From positions 1-37,025 of the forward strand of contig CAYNTG010000016.1 in the NCBI GenBank assembly GCA_964400105.1: a DNA stretch of 37,025 nucleotides, given 5' to 3'. Below are positions 24,908 to 33,830 of this stretch, piece by piece (the stretch's first letter is position 1; every line of letters begins with the position of its first letter). Source of the stretch: CAYNTG01 sp964400105. Lineage in GTDB: Bacteria; UBP14; UBA6098. A program made the position numbers and the translations under genes. The notes under the pieces are model-generated. The model was not told where the DNA came from and ran no database searches. It saw only the letters and a list, made by a program, of their open reading frames with translations.

Positions 24908-24943
24908 ACTTTTGCCGGATTTCACCGGAATATAATCTGGAAG

Positions 24944-24972
24944 ATTAAATACATTTGAAGGGCAAATGTCAA
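24944..24972 (-). promoter_or_regulatory. Strong promoter of the tRNA-tuf block
   Basis: On the minus strand a perfect -35 TTGACA (24972-24967), 17-bp spacer and TTTAAT (24949-24944). Transcription would start near 24936, about 29 nt before the first tRNA. An AT-rich stretch lies upstream, as in UP-element promoters of stable RNA genes. Confidence 0.75.
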
Positions 24973-25001
24973 GCATTATTTTATTTTATTTATTATTTTT
25001 A

Positions 25002-25030
25002 TTGACAGAAGGCCAATCCGGGAATATTTT
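25002..25030 (+). promoter_or_regulatory. Promoter of the small dicysteine gene
   Basis: TTGACA (25002-25007), 17-bp spacer, TATTTT (25025-25030), leading to a leader of about 50 nt and AGGAGG before ATG 25087. It is back to back with the tRNA-tuf promoter; the two -35 boxes are 29 bp apart across AT-rich DNA. Confidence 0.65.
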
Positions 25031-25086
25031 ACAAAGTTGTGGAATAGGGATTTTAACAAGGGTAAACATAGCATCAGGAGGATAAT

Positions 25087-25287
25087 ATGGGTAAGAAACA
25101 GAGGTCTTTTTCCGATAAAATTGCAAAGGGCACCGGTCTTCGCGGCAAGGTGTGCCCCGTTTGCGAACAGGTAATCCGTGAGATAAAAGTCATAAGGGCG
25201 GCTCGCAACGAGGTAAAGGGTTCGTGGCGTTATGTTGAGTCGATCGAGAAGGTCTGCAAGTGCAACGAGAAGGAGATTCTCGGCTAG
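25087..25287 (+). CDS. Small dicysteine (zinc-ribbon-like) protein, unknown function
   Basis: 66 residues, basic, with C23 and C26 (KVCPVCEQV) and C57 and C59 (KVCKCNE), a spacing that could hold one zinc ion. The N terminus MGKKQRSFSDKIAKGTG is lysine-rich. It has a strong Shine-Dalgarno (AGGAGG) and its own consensus promoter. I do not recognise the family. The basic head and zinc ribbon suggest nucleic acid or ribosome contact, but this is inference. The membrane glycosyltransferase gene starts 16 bp later. Confidence 0.75.
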   Translation: MGKKQRSFSDKIAKGTGLRGKVCPVCEQVIREIKVIRAARNEVKGSWRYVESIEKVCKCNEKEILG

Positions 25288-25303
25288 TGCCTCCTCGTCT
25301 TTT

Positions 25304-26908
25304 ATGACCGCTCAACCATTTACAGAATATAACCATCGCAAATGGAATATTATTGCGGCTGTGGCCCTCGTTGGAACCGGCCTTTTATGGTTATGGTTTC
25401 TCCTCGAGGTTCGTGGTCAATACGAGGACGCCTGGATAACCTACAAATACGCATTCAATCTGATCGACGGCAAAGGCTTTGTTTTCAATGTCGGCGAACG
25501 CGTTCTCGGAACTACGACACCGCTTTACACGCTCATCCTCGCCGCCTTCGGTTTCATTTTCGGAAAATCCGCGATTCCGATAATGAGCTGGATAATCGGT
25601 TATTCGGCTGGCCTTGGAGCGCTATGGGCAACATATCGCGGGCTTATTAACTCAAAATTACATCCCATCGCAGGTATTTCTGCAATTATTCTTTTCGGGC
25701 TTCACATCGATGTCGTCGAAATCTTTCTCCACGGGATGGAAACATCACTGGTTATCTTTTTGATGTCTATGTCGTTTATGTTTTTCAGCAAGGGGAAAAC
25801 GACAGCTTCCGCGCTTTTTGCAGGGCTTCTCGTCCTAACGCGCATTGATGGGCTTATCTTCGCCGGCGTGCTCTTTATCGCGATAATTATCTCGGAGAAA
25901 AGAATACCCTGGCGTAGAATTCTTGTATTCCTGGTGGTTACGCTTCCCTGGTTCATATTCTCCATGATCTATTTTGGGGATTTTCTTCCACATTCGATCA
26001 GGGCAAAAACCGTTATCAAAGGCATTGTCCCGGAATTATTCTCGAGGTTTAATCTGAAATGGTATTCCGGAATGAGCGGTTATTTTTTCAACAGGACATT
26101 CCCCTTCGTTCTCGTTTGCGTTCTTTGCGCAATCGCAATCTTCTATATATTTCGCCGGAAAAAGTATATCACCCTCCTTCCGATAGGCTTCGGGATAAGC
26201 TATTCCGCAGCGTATTTTTTTGGTCGCGCACCGTTTTTCAATTGGTATAGGATACCCTGCGAATGGGCATATCTAACGACAGCCGGCGTGGGAATATTCG
26301 CTTTATTAGGCCTCGTTTATCCATCGAAGAAACCCAAAAAAAAGGCCGGATTATTGCGAAAAGCATTGGCTATAATCCTCTTCGCCATCCCCATAACATA
26401 TTTCGGAATATCCAACGTCAAAACCATGATCGAGAAGGCGCCGAAGATGCGCCGATTCCAGGAGAATGAAGAGCAGTGCAGAAGGGCCTTAGGGGAATGG
26501 CTTTCGGAAAATACACCGTTAAATGCTACCGTAGCGATGGAGGCAATCGGTTATCAGGGAGCGTTCGCAAACCGTCATATTGTCGATCTTGCAGGATTGA
26601 TAACTCCAAAATTCGTCGAGATTACACGCGATTGTGAAACCAATGCGGAATCCTTTTTCATGATGATGACACAAATGAAACCCGATTATATCGTTCTGAG
26701 AACATACGAATTGCAGTACAATAGGCATTTCCACGGAGGCCCTCTTTTCGCAACACAGAAAGAGGCTGATTGGATGATGACACACTACCGTGAGGTAAAA
26801 CGATTTACCGCACCCCACGTTGACCTATGGACGAAAAATTCCTACGTGAGCATCCTTAAACGAGGCAATTACCAACCCACCATTGTCGAAGGAAAACAAA
26901 CGCAATAA
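25304..26908 (+). CDS. GT-C family membrane glycosyltransferase (PMT/ArnT-like)
   Basis: 534 residues. About ten hydrophobic spans precede a soluble C-terminal domain (roughly residues 390-534). The first extracytoplasmic loop has GQYEDAWITYKYAFNL with the acidic pair E41-D42 that serves as catalytic base in GT-C enzymes, then FNVGERVLGTTTPLYTLIL, a pattern common in PMT-like and related polyprenyl-phosphate-sugar glycosyltransferases. It probably moves a sugar from a lipid carrier to an envelope acceptor; donor and acceptor are unknown. ATG 25304 has no Shine-Dalgarno; a frame 24 codons longer overlaps the upstream gene and is low-complexity, so it is rejected. It is probably co-transcribed with the 66-residue gene. 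Confidence 0.8.
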   Translation: MTAQPFTEYNHRKWNIIAAVALVGTGLLWLWFLLEVRGQYEDAWITYKYAFNLIDGKGFVFNVGERVLGTTTPLYTLILAAFGFIFGKSAIPIMSWIIGYSAGLGALWATYRGLINSKLHPIAGISAIILFGLHIDVVEIFLHGMETSLVIFLMSMSFMFFSKGKTTASALFAGLLVLTRIDGLIFAGVLFIAIIISEKRIPWRRILVFLVVTLPWFIFSMIYFGDFLPHSIRAKTVIKGIVPELFSRFNLKWYSGMSGYFFNRTFPFVLVCVLCAIAIFYIFRRKKYITLLPIGFGISYSAAYFFGRAPFFNWYRIPCEWAYLTTAGVGIFALLGLVYPSKKPKKKAGLLRKALAIILFAIPITYFGISNVKTMIEKAPKMRRFQENEEQCRRALGEWLSENTPLNATVAMEAIGYQGAFANRHIVDLAGLITPKFVEITRDCETNAESFFMMMTQMKPDYIVLRTYELQYNRHFHGGPLFATQKEADWMMTHYREVKRFTAPHVDLWTKNSYVSILKRGNYQPTIVEGKQTQ

Positions 26909-27027
26909 GAACTCGGCAGCAAAAAAATCCCTATAATATGCTAATACTTGTAAATCGCGGCATAAAACAGCTTGCTTATAGCGCTCCGACTAAATACTTT
27001 TTTCTCAAAAATTTCTGGAAATTATAC

Positions 27028-27056
27028 TTGCTTTTACTCGCGTAAAATACTATTAT
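27028..27056 (+). promoter_or_regulatory. Predicted promoter of the zapB-like/zapA pair
   Basis: TTGCTT (27028-27033), 17-bp spacer, TATTAT (27051-27056), then a 47-nt stretch to ATG 27104 that ends in TTAGGGGG. The rest of 26909-27103 shows no gene. Confidence 0.5.
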
Positions 27057-27103
27057 CTAACCAACAAGCTAAACCAATTACAGTAAAATATTAGGGGGCA
27101 TTC

Positions 27104-27382
27104 ATGAATATAGAATATTTCAAGACTCTCGAGGAGAAACTAAATCAGTTGATAAATCGCGTCGTTTCGCTTAAAAAAGAGAATAACGAGTTGACGCAGG
27201 CAAACAGAAACCTCGAGGATAAAATTCAAAGCTTGATGGGCGAAAACGAACTCCTCAAGGATAAAAATAGCACACTGTCCATCAAGGCGGAAGAGTCCGA
27301 AAACGCCGATATTCAGGAAACCGAGATCAAAAACCGCCTCGAGGATATTCTTAGAAAAGTGGATGAAGTCGTCGAGGCATGA
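27104..27382 (+). CDS. ZapB-like coiled-coil protein
   Basis: 92 residues, almost entirely heptad-patterned coiled coil (YFKTLEEKLNQLINRVVSLKKENNELTQ, LEDKIQSLMGENELLKDKN). Size, composition and direct overlap with zapA (ATGA) suggest a ZapB-type partner that stabilises the division ring. Coiled coils have low sequence specificity, so the assignment leans on context. Confidence 0.65.
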   Translation: MNIEYFKTLEEKLNQLINRVVSLKKENNELTQANRNLEDKIQSLMGENELLKDKNSTLSIKAEESENADIQETEIKNRLEDILRKVDEVVEA

Positions 27383-27708
27383 CGAATCGGGGACATGGGA
27401 TGATAGACGAAAATAGGACTGCTAAATTGACTATTAAGGTTACAATTTACGGTAAAGAATACTCGATTCGAAGCAACGAGAACCCCGATTATGTCGCCGA
27501 GGTCGCTCGATTTGTCGATAGCAAGATGGTAGAGGTGGATAGAAGCGGAATTTCATCGAGCCCGATTCAGGCGGCCGTTCTCGCAGCCATGAATATTACG
27601 GACGAGTATTTCAAGATAAGAGATAATGCCGGGGATTCATTGTCGGATATGGACGAGCGTTGTAAGGAGCTCATAGAAAGAATTTCTTCGGTAATCCAAC
27701 CCGATTAA
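27379..27708 (+). CDS. zapA: Cell division protein ZapA
   Basis: 109 residues, or 102 if the start is ATG 27400, where the ZapA domain begins (MIDENRTAKLTIKVTIYGKEYSIRS). The rest follows the family: VAEVARFVDSKM, then the long dimerising helix AAVLAAMNITDEYFKIRDNAG. ZapA bundles FtsZ filaments at mid-cell. The upstream start overlaps the coiled-coil gene (ATGA) and fits coupling, while the downstream start has GGGG 7 nt before it; both are possible. A terminator follows 30 bp after the stop. Confidence 0.85.
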   Translation: MTNRGHGMIDENRTAKLTIKVTIYGKEYSIRSNENPDYVAEVARFVDSKMVEVDRSGISSSPIQAAVLAAMNITDEYFKIRDNAGDSLSDMDERCKELIERISSVIQPD

Positions 27709-27737
27709 CGCGCATCGAAGTCTAATCGTTTATTATC

Positions 27738-27770
27738 CCACCGCTTTGTGGGTAGCGGTGGTTTTTGTTT
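27738..27770 (+). terminator. Rho-independent terminator after zapA
   Basis: Stem ccaccgct (27738-27745) with agcggtgg (27754-27761), 8-nt loop, then gtttttg and a T-rich tail. It separates the zapBA pair from rny. Confidence 0.9.
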
Positions 27771-27808
27771 TTGTTTGTTTTTTAATCGAAGACCATAAGT
27801 CCATGTCG

Positions 27809-27814
27809 TATAAT
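27809..27814 (+). promoter_or_regulatory. Predicted -10 box upstream of rny
   Basis: A perfect TATAAT just after the zapA terminator; no good -35 is visible at 16-18 bp. The leader to the rny start would be about 58 nt. Confidence 0.4.
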
Positions 27815-27879
27815 AACTCGCTCTTGTTTTTGCAGCGGACGACCGGACGGTTTAATATAAATCATAGAGGAGGTGTATT

Positions 27880-29442
27880 TTGGAGATTCTCCTTCCAATA
27901 ATTGTTGCTATAATCGGTATTATTGCCGGTGGAGCTTTCGGATGGATCGTCGCTAATCGCGCCGGGAAAAGCAGATTACGCGACGCCGAGTTAAAGGCCG
28001 AGCAAATTATCGCCGAATCGGAACATAAAGCGGAAATGAAGCTAAAAGAGGCCGATCTTTCCGCAAAAGACAAGTTCATCCAGATGAAACAGGATTTCGA
28101 ACACGAAACTCAGTCCAAACGACACGAGCTTCGACGCGATGAGAAAAAACTTGCCGATAAAGAAAATTCGATTGAACGAAAAATGGACCTGCTCCGAAAG
28201 AAAGAAAGGGATGTCCAGAGCAGAGAAAGACTCACGGCACAGCAGGAAAAGCAGCTTCGGAATAAACAAAACGAACTCGGAGATCTCATCGAACGCCAAA
28301 ACCGCCAGCTCGAAAGAGTGGCCGGGATGAGCGCACGGGAAGCGAAGGCGCTCCTTATGGAGAACCTCGAGAATCAAGCCCGCGCCGAAGCGGCCAAGAT
28401 TATCAAGGATATTAAAGAAAGGGCGGAGGCAAACGCGGAACGCGAGGCCCGCCATATCATAGTCGATTCGATCCAACGCTGCGCTGCGGATACGACTGTC
28501 GAATCGACGGTCAGCGTCGTGAGCCTGCCCTCCGATGAGCTTAAGGGCCGCATTATCGGGCGCGAGGGGAGAAATATCAGGGCATTCGAGACCGCGACCG
28601 GCATCGATGTTATCGTCGATGATACACCGGACACCGTGATCCTATCCGGGTTCGACCCGATTCGCCGCGAAACCGCGAAAATCGCCCTCGAGAAGCTCAT
28701 TCTCGACGGAAGAATCCATCCCGCAAGGATCGAAGAGGCTGTCAAGAAGGCAGAGAAGGAGATGAGTCTTATCATCAGTGAGGCCGGCGAGCAGGCATGT
28801 TTTGAGGTTGGAATCCACGACCTCGATCCCGAGATGGTTAGTATGCTCGGAAGGTTGAAATATCGAACATCCTATGGCCAGAACGTTCTTCAACATTCGA
28901 TCGAGGTGGCACACCTTTCGGGTCACATCGCATCGATGCTGGAGATCGACCCACTGACCGCAAAACGTTGCGGTTTGCTTCACGATATCGGCAAGGCGCT
29001 CGATAAGGATCAAGAGGGCACGCATACCGAGCTTGGTTACAAATTCGCGAGACGCCACAATGAAAACCAGATCGTCCTAAACGCGATCCTCTCGCATCAC
29101 GAGGACGTCGAGGCGGAAACCCTGTATGCGGTTATCACCAAGGCCGCCGATGCAATCTCCGGCGCGAGACCTGGCGCTCGCCGCGAATCGCTCGAAAACT
29201 ACGTCAAGCGTTTAGAGCGTCTCGAAAAGGTAGCCGACGGTTTCGAGGGTGTGGAGAAATCATATGCCATTCAGGCGGGTCGAGAGATTCGCGTCATCGT
29301 CGAGCCGGAGGAGATCAGCGATAAGGAATCCTCACTTATCGCCTCGGAGATCGCGCAGAAGATACAGCAAGAACTCGAATATCCGGGACAAATAAAGGTC
29401 ACGGTTATACGCGAGATGCGATCCGTGGGTTACGCGAAATAA
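27880..29442 (+). CDS. rny: Ribonuclease Y
   Basis: 520 residues, the usual length. An N-terminal membrane anchor (residues 3-25, ILLPIIVAIIGIIAGGAFGW) is followed by a long charged coiled coil to about 200, a KH domain (GRIIGREGRNIRAFE near 222-236) and an HD hydrolase domain (LLHDIGKALDKD near 365-376, later LSHHEDVEAETLY). It is the membrane-bound endoribonuclease that starts mRNA decay. The start codon is TTG 27880, supported by AGAGGAGG 7 nt upstream; no ATG fits the membrane anchor. Followed by ymdB, as in many Firmicutes and relatives. Confidence 0.96.
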   Translation: MEILLPIIVAIIGIIAGGAFGWIVANRAGKSRLRDAELKAEQIIAESEHKAEMKLKEADLSAKDKFIQMKQDFEHETQSKRHELRRDEKKLADKENSIERKMDLLRKKERDVQSRERLTAQQEKQLRNKQNELGDLIERQNRQLERVAGMSAREAKALLMENLENQARAEAAKIIKDIKERAEANAEREARHIIVDSIQRCAADTTVESTVSVVSLPSDELKGRIIGREGRNIRAFETATGIDVIVDDTPDTVILSGFDPIRRETAKIALEKLILDGRIHPARIEEAVKKAEKEMSLIISEAGEQACFEVGIHDLDPEMVSMLGRLKYRTSYGQNVLQHSIEVAHLSGHIASMLEIDPLTAKRCGLLHDIGKALDKDQEGTHTELGYKFARRHNENQIVLNAILSHHEDVEAETLYAVITKAADAISGARPGARRESLENYVKRLERLEKVADGFEGVEKSYAIQAGREIRVIVEPEEISDKESSLIASEIAQKIQQELEYPGQIKVTVIREMRSVGYAK

Positions 29443-29465
29443 CATTCAAGGATAGAAGGCACAAA

Positions 29466-30272
29466 ATGAGAATAATGTTTATCGGTGATATATTTGGTAA
29501 ACCGGGCAGGATGGCCGTATATAAAGATTTGCCATTGCTGAAAGATAACTATTCCCCGGATATGGTCGTAGCGAATGCGGAGAATATCGCGGGTGGGTTC
29601 GGGATCACGGATAACCTGTGCAAAAAGCTTTTTCGCTACGGCGTCGATATCATAACCACCGGAAATCATGTTTGGGATCGACCCGATACGGCAGATTATC
29701 TCGAACAGGAAAAAAGGGTTCTTCGACCTATTAACTACCCGCCGGGGACACCGGGTAGTTCGAGTGTTGTTTTCGAGACGGATTCCGGCGTGAAAGTGGC
29801 CATCGTGAACGCGCAGGGGCGAATCTTCATGCGTGCCATAGACGATCCGTTTCGGTCGGTTCTCGCCGAGGTCGAAAGGCTTCGTGAGATCACGAAAATA
29901 ATCGTCGTCGATTTCCACGCCGAGGCGACATCGGAAAAGATGGGCATGGCGAGTTTTCTTGACGGCAAGGTCAGCGCTGTTTTAGGAACGCACACCCATG
30001 TTCAAACCGCCGACGAACGCATCCTCGCAGGAGGAACCGCCGCCATCACCGATGCCGGTATGACCGGCCCTCACGATTCGATCATCGGAGTCAGGTCAGA
30101 ATTGGCTCTGCAGCTTATGCTCACCGGGCGTAATGTTCGTTTCTCACCCGCCGAGGGAGACGTTCGCCTTCAGGGGTGCTTCGTAGATGTCGATGAGGAT
30201 TCTGGAAAAGCTATGTCGATAGAACGTATAGACATAGAAGACGACGGGTTCACCGAATCTGGAAAGGATTAA
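29466..30272 (+). CDS. ymdB: YmdB-family metallophosphoesterase
   Basis: 268 residues of the TIGR00282/YmdB family, dinuclear metal phosphodiesterases active on 2',3'-cyclic nucleotides in vitro. Metal ligands are visible in order: D8 in FIGDIFGKPG, E39-N40 in ANAENIAGG, N67-H68 in TTGNHVWD, H in VVDFHAEATSEK and the GTHTHVQT pair near 178-185. It starts 23 bp after rny; in Bacillus the rny-ymdB pair shapes cell-fate gene expression. It may act on RNA-decay products made by RNase Y (inference). Confidence 0.94.
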   Translation: MRIMFIGDIFGKPGRMAVYKDLPLLKDNYSPDMVVANAENIAGGFGITDNLCKKLFRYGVDIITTGNHVWDRPDTADYLEQEKRVLRPINYPPGTPGSSSVVFETDSGVKVAIVNAQGRIFMRAIDDPFRSVLAEVERLREITKIIVVDFHAEATSEKMGMASFLDGKVSAVLGTHTHVQTADERILAGGTAAITDAGMTGPHDSIIGVRSELALQLMLTGRNVRFSPAEGDVRLQGCFVDVDEDSGKAMSIERIDIEDDGFTESGKD

Positions 30273-30273
30273 T

Positions 30274-31158
30274 ATGGAAACCGCGAATGAGGTGCTCCAC
30301 ACCAATCCTGGCCGCAAACCGGACTTCATCGGCAAGGTCCGCGACATCTTCGATCTTGGAGACGAACTTCTTCTCGTGGCGACGGACAGGATCAGCGCAT
30401 TCGACCACATCCTGCCCAACGGGGTTCCCGGTCGGGGCCAAATCCTGACGGAGATGAGCGTTTTCTGGTTTGGGAAAACATCGCAACTCGTTCCAAATCA
30501 TTTGATTACATCGGATATCGCCGAATTTCCAGCCGAACTGGCTCGATATCGGGATCAACTGGAAGGCCGCTCGATGCTGTGTCGCAAGGCCGAAAGGATC
30601 GACATCGAGTGCGTTGCGAGGGGATATCTGGCAGGAAGCGGATGGCGCGAATATAAAACAAGCGGTAAGATATGCGGGGTCGAGCTGCCGACCGGACTTT
30701 GCGAATCGGATCGATTGCCCGAACCGATATTTACGCCTGCCACCAAGGCCGAACTCGGCGACCACGACGAAAATATCTCATTCGAGAGAACGGTAGAACT
30801 GATCGGAGAAGATCTCGCAAAGAAGCTCAGAAAATTGACCCTCAGCCTATATTCCTCCGCCGCCGAATACGCGCTTTCCAGAGGAATCATCATCGCCGAT
30901 ACAAAGTTCGAGTTCGGATTCATCGACGGCGAGATTGCGATTATCGACGAGATGTTATCCCCGGACAGCAGCCGATTTTGGGATGCAGGGAACTACGAGC
31001 CGGGATGTTCGCAGGCGAGTTTCGATAAACAATATGTCCGGGATTGGCTCACAAAATCGGGATTCACCGGCGATGGAGAGCCACCGGAGCTGCCGGACAA
31101 AGTTATCGAGGGCACGCTACGGAGATACCGCGAGGTGCGGGACCGCCTTATCGGATAG
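30274..31158 (+). CDS. purC: Phosphoribosylaminoimidazole-succinocarboxamide synthase
   Basis: 294 residues. SAICAR synthetase of purine synthesis (CAIR plus aspartate plus ATP). Signatures: GKVRDIFDLGDELLLVATDRISAFD (20-44), RSMLCRKAERIDIECVARGYLAGSGW, IFTPATKAELGDHDENISFE, IADTKFEFGF and DEMLSPDSSRFW. The length and the GDHDENI form resemble the longer, ADE1-like branch (about 300 residues), not the 237-residue E. coli form. It begins one base after the ymdB stop, so the two are co-transcribed; GAAAGGA lies upstream of its ATG. No other purine genes are in the window. Confidence 0.97.
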   Translation: METANEVLHTNPGRKPDFIGKVRDIFDLGDELLLVATDRISAFDHILPNGVPGRGQILTEMSVFWFGKTSQLVPNHLITSDIAEFPAELARYRDQLEGRSMLCRKAERIDIECVARGYLAGSGWREYKTSGKICGVELPTGLCESDRLPEPIFTPATKAELGDHDENISFERTVELIGEDLAKKLRKLTLSLYSSAAEYALSRGIIIADTKFEFGFIDGEIAIIDEMLSPDSSRFWDAGNYEPGCSQASFDKQYVRDWLTKSGFTGDGEPPELPDKVIEGTLRRYREVRDRLIG

Positions 31159-31188
31159 AGAAGACCGATCCGCTTCGTAGGATTTCCC

Positions 31189-31215
31189 TTGATTTTCTTC
31201 GTGGAATAATATAAT
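31189..31215 (+). promoter_or_regulatory. Predicted promoter of argF
   Basis: TTGATT (31189-31194), a short 15-bp spacer and a perfect TATAAT (31210-31215), then a 50-nt leader ending in CGAGGAA before ATG 31266. Confidence 0.4.
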
Positions 31216-31265
31216 TTCGATTATCTGAATTATCCGTTGTTCAACATCTTAATTCGAGGAACAAT

Positions 31266-32186
31266 ATGAAACGCGATTTTCTTACTATCGATGCACTGGA
31301 ACCTCGTGAGGTTAAAGATATCCTCGCTGGAGCTAAGGTCCTCAAACATATGGATATATGGAGCGATAAAACGAGGCCCCTCGACGGCGCTTCGGTCGCG
31401 CTGATATTCCGCAAACCGAGCCTCCGAACTCGCGTCAGCTTCGACGTCGGTGTTTATTCTCTCGGAGGTCATCCAATGGTCATTTCGGATGCCGAGATCG
31501 GGATAGGCAAACGCGAAAGCGTTCAGGACATCGCCAATGTCCTTTCGCGTTTCGTCTCGTTGATTGTCATTCGGACATTTGCACAGGCAGAGGTCGAGGA
31601 GCTGGCGAGGTTCTCCGAGGTGCCGGTTATCAATGCACTGACCGACCTGCTTCATCCATGCCAGATCATGGGCGACGCGCTGACTATCATGGAACACCAC
31701 GGCTCCATTGACGGCATCAAGATCGCCTATCTCGGCGACGGCAACAACATCGTCAATAGCTGGCTTAATTTCTCGAAAAAGATAAAGATCGATCTTCGGA
31801 TCGGCACATCGCCGAATACCTTGCCCAATGCCGAAATTCTCGCATCGGCGCAGTCGGCGGGCATCAGCAAAATCATGATCACCCATAACCCGATCGAGGC
31901 GGTTTCCGGCGCGGATGTTATCTACACCGACGTTTGGGCGAGCATGGGCGAAAAGGACAGGATGGACGAGAAGAGCGCCGCTTTGAAGAGCTTTCAGGTG
32001 AACGCCGAACTGCTAAAACATGCTTCGAAACACGCTATAGTAATGCATTGCCTTCCGGCCAATAGAGGCCACGAAATCACCGACGACGTGATCGATGGGC
32101 CGCAGAGCGTCGTTTTCGACCAGGCTGAGAACCGGCTTCATATCCAGAAGGCGATCATGCAGTTCTTGACAACTGGTCTCGTCTAA
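31266..32186 (+). CDS. argF: Ornithine carbamoyltransferase
   Basis: 306 residues, the normal length. The carbamoyl-phosphate loop is KPSLRTRVSFD (50-60, the SLRTR variant of STRTR), HPCQ lies near 130, the ornithine loop is DVWASMGEKD, and the catalytic HCLPANRGHE is near 260. It makes citrulline in arginine synthesis or, in reverse, releases carbamoyl phosphate for carbamate kinase. Because arcC is 23 kb away and no arginine deiminase is seen, the direction cannot be decided; argF is used as the default symbol. Confidence 0.94.
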   Translation: MKRDFLTIDALEPREVKDILAGAKVLKHMDIWSDKTRPLDGASVALIFRKPSLRTRVSFDVGVYSLGGHPMVISDAEIGIGKRESVQDIANVLSRFVSLIVIRTFAQAEVEELARFSEVPVINALTDLLHPCQIMGDALTIMEHHGSIDGIKIAYLGDGNNIVNSWLNFSKKIKIDLRIGTSPNTLPNAEILASAQSAGISKIMITHNPIEAVSGADVIYTDVWASMGEKDRMDEKSAALKSFQVNAELLKHASKHAIVMHCLPANRGHEITDDVIDGPQSVVFDQAENRLHIQKAIMQFLTTGLV

Positions 32187-32215
32187 ATAGAAATTTTCTG
32201 AGGGATTTTTTTGGT

Positions 32216-33757
32216 TCAGGAGCCTCGCCAGTATTTTCTGTCGAGGCTTCTGTATTGTATCGACTCGGAGACGTGATGCGGAGCTATCTGATCGCTTTGT
32301 TCGAGGTCGGCTATCGTTCGCGAGAGTTTTAGGATGCGGTCGTATGCCCTCGCCGAAAGGCCGAGCTTGGTGATCGCCATTTTAAGAAGCGCCTCGCTTG
32401 GCTCGTCGATCTTGCAAAACTCCCGGATCATCTTGCTGTCCATGTGGGCGTTGCAGAATACCTTCGGAATATCCTTGAATCGAGCTGTCTGCCGGCGTCG
32501 AGCTATCGTGACCCTTTCCCGGATAGTATCTGAAGTATCTCCCGTGCTCGGGCCGGAAAGCTCGGAGTATTTCACGGATGGAACCTCGACGTGGATATCG
32601 ATTCGATCCAAAAGCGGCCCGGAAATCCTCCCGACATAGTTCTGAATCTGCGAAGGCGTGCATGTGCATTCGTGATACGGGTCGCCGAAATATCCGCAGG
32701 GGCATGGATTCATCGCGCCGACAAGCGTGAATCTCGAGGGGAATGTAAGAGTAATCGCCGCTCGCCCGATCGTTACATATCCGTCCTCCATCGGTTGTCG
32801 CATAACCTCGAGGACGTTCTTTTTGAATTCGGGAAGCTCGTCCAAAAAGAGGACTCCATGGTGTGCGAGAGAAACCTCACCGGGTCTGGGATACGCTCCG
32901 CCGCCGATCAATCCCGCGTCGGAAATCGTGTGGTGCGGCGAACGAAACGGCCGCGTAGCGACGAGGGCCGTCTCGCCCGGCAATGTCCCCGCAACCGAGT
33001 GTATCTTCGTCGTTTCGAGCGCCTCCTCGATCGATAATGGCGGAAGAATCGAGGAAAAACGCCGCGCGAGCATCGTTTTGCCTGAGCCGGGCGGGCCGAT
33101 CATCAAAACGTTATGTCCTCCGGCCGCCGCAACCTCGAGCGCCCTTTTTATATGCTCCTGACCGCGAACATCGCTGAAATCGGCGCAATAAACACTCGCA
33201 TCTCGAAAAACATCCTGCACGCTAGCCTCGAACGGCGCGATGTCCAGTTTGCCCATGAGAAAATCCACCGCTTCGGTAAGCGTCGAGACCGGATAAACGG
33301 GCGCTCCCTGAGTTATTGCAGCTTCGCGCGCATTCTCGACCGGAACGATCATGCCGTCGGCGTTCTCGGATTTCGCGAGAATGGAGATTGGAAGAACGCC
33401 CTTTACCGGAGAGACAGAGCCGTCGAGACCTAATTCACCGACGACATAAAATCCATCGACATAGTTCCCGCTGATTACACCGATTGCGTTAAGCAAACCG
33501 AGTGCGATAGGCAGGTCGAATGAACTGCCTTCCTTTTTTATGCCTGCCGGCGCGAGGTTTATCGTGATTTTTCCCTGTGGAAATGGAAGGCCTGTGTTCT
33601 TGATAGCGCTTGTGACCCTTTCACGGCTCTCGCGCACCGCGTTGTCTGGCAAACCTACTACATTGAACGACGGCAACTTAGCGGATACATCGGTCTCGAC
33701 ATCCACACGGTAGGCGTCGATTCCATAAAGCGCTGCGGTTACGATTCGAGAAAACAT
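32216..33757 (-). CDS. comM: YifB/ComM-family AAA+ ATPase (Mg-chelatase-like)
   Basis: 513 residues. The N-terminal Lon-protease-like fold has the start MFSRIVTAALYGIDAYRVDVE and LPSFNVVGLPDNAVRESRERV. The AAA+ core has Walker A GPPGSGKTMLARR (near 217-229) and Walker B GVLFLDELPEF; CPCGYFGDPYHECTC is the cysteine cluster typical of the family, and DRIDIHVEVP the sensor region. ComM is a helicase that helps branch migration during natural transformation; other YifB proteins are less well understood. The start lacks a Shine-Dalgarno and lies 8 nt after a good -10 box. Confidence 0.93.
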   Translation of the reverse strand: MFSRIVTAALYGIDAYRVDVETDVSAKLPSFNVVGLPDNAVRESRERVTSAIKNTGLPFPQGKITINLAPAGIKKEGSSFDLPIALGLLNAIGVISGNYVDGFYVVGELGLDGSVSPVKGVLPISILAKSENADGMIVPVENAREAAITQGAPVYPVSTLTEAVDFLMGKLDIAPFEASVQDVFRDASVYCADFSDVRGQEHIKRALEVAAAGGHNVLMIGPPGSGKTMLARRFSSILPPLSIEEALETTKIHSVAGTLPGETALVATRPFRSPHHTISDAGLIGGGAYPRPGEVSLAHHGVLFLDELPEFKKNVLEVMRQPMEDGYVTIGRAAITLTFPSRFTLVGAMNPCPCGYFGDPYHECTCTPSQIQNYVGRISGPLLDRIDIHVEVPSVKYSELSGPSTGDTSDTIRERVTIARRRQTARFKDIPKVFCNAHMDSKMIREFCKIDEPSEALLKMAITKLGLSARAYDRILKLSRTIADLEQSDQIAPHHVSESIQYRSLDRKYWRGS

Positions 33758-33765
33758 AGTTTGAA

Positions 33766-33794
33766 ATAATAGTATTTTAGAACTACTATGTAAA
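33766..33794 (-). promoter_or_regulatory. Promoter of yifB/comM, leaderless type
   Basis: On the minus strand TTTACA (33794-33789), 17-bp spacer, TATTAT (33771-33766), then 8 nt to the ATG at 33757, with no purine-rich ribosome binding site between. The transcript would begin at or next to the start codon. Confidence 0.6.
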
Positions 33795-33830
33795 GGATTT
33801 TCTCGGTAAATTGGATATTATTTTAGGTGA

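Noticed and set aside
27709..27879. 6S RNA downstream of zapA
   Set aside because: 6S RNA lies here in proteobacteria, but this gap is only 171 bp and is filled by a terminator, a -10 box and the rny leader.
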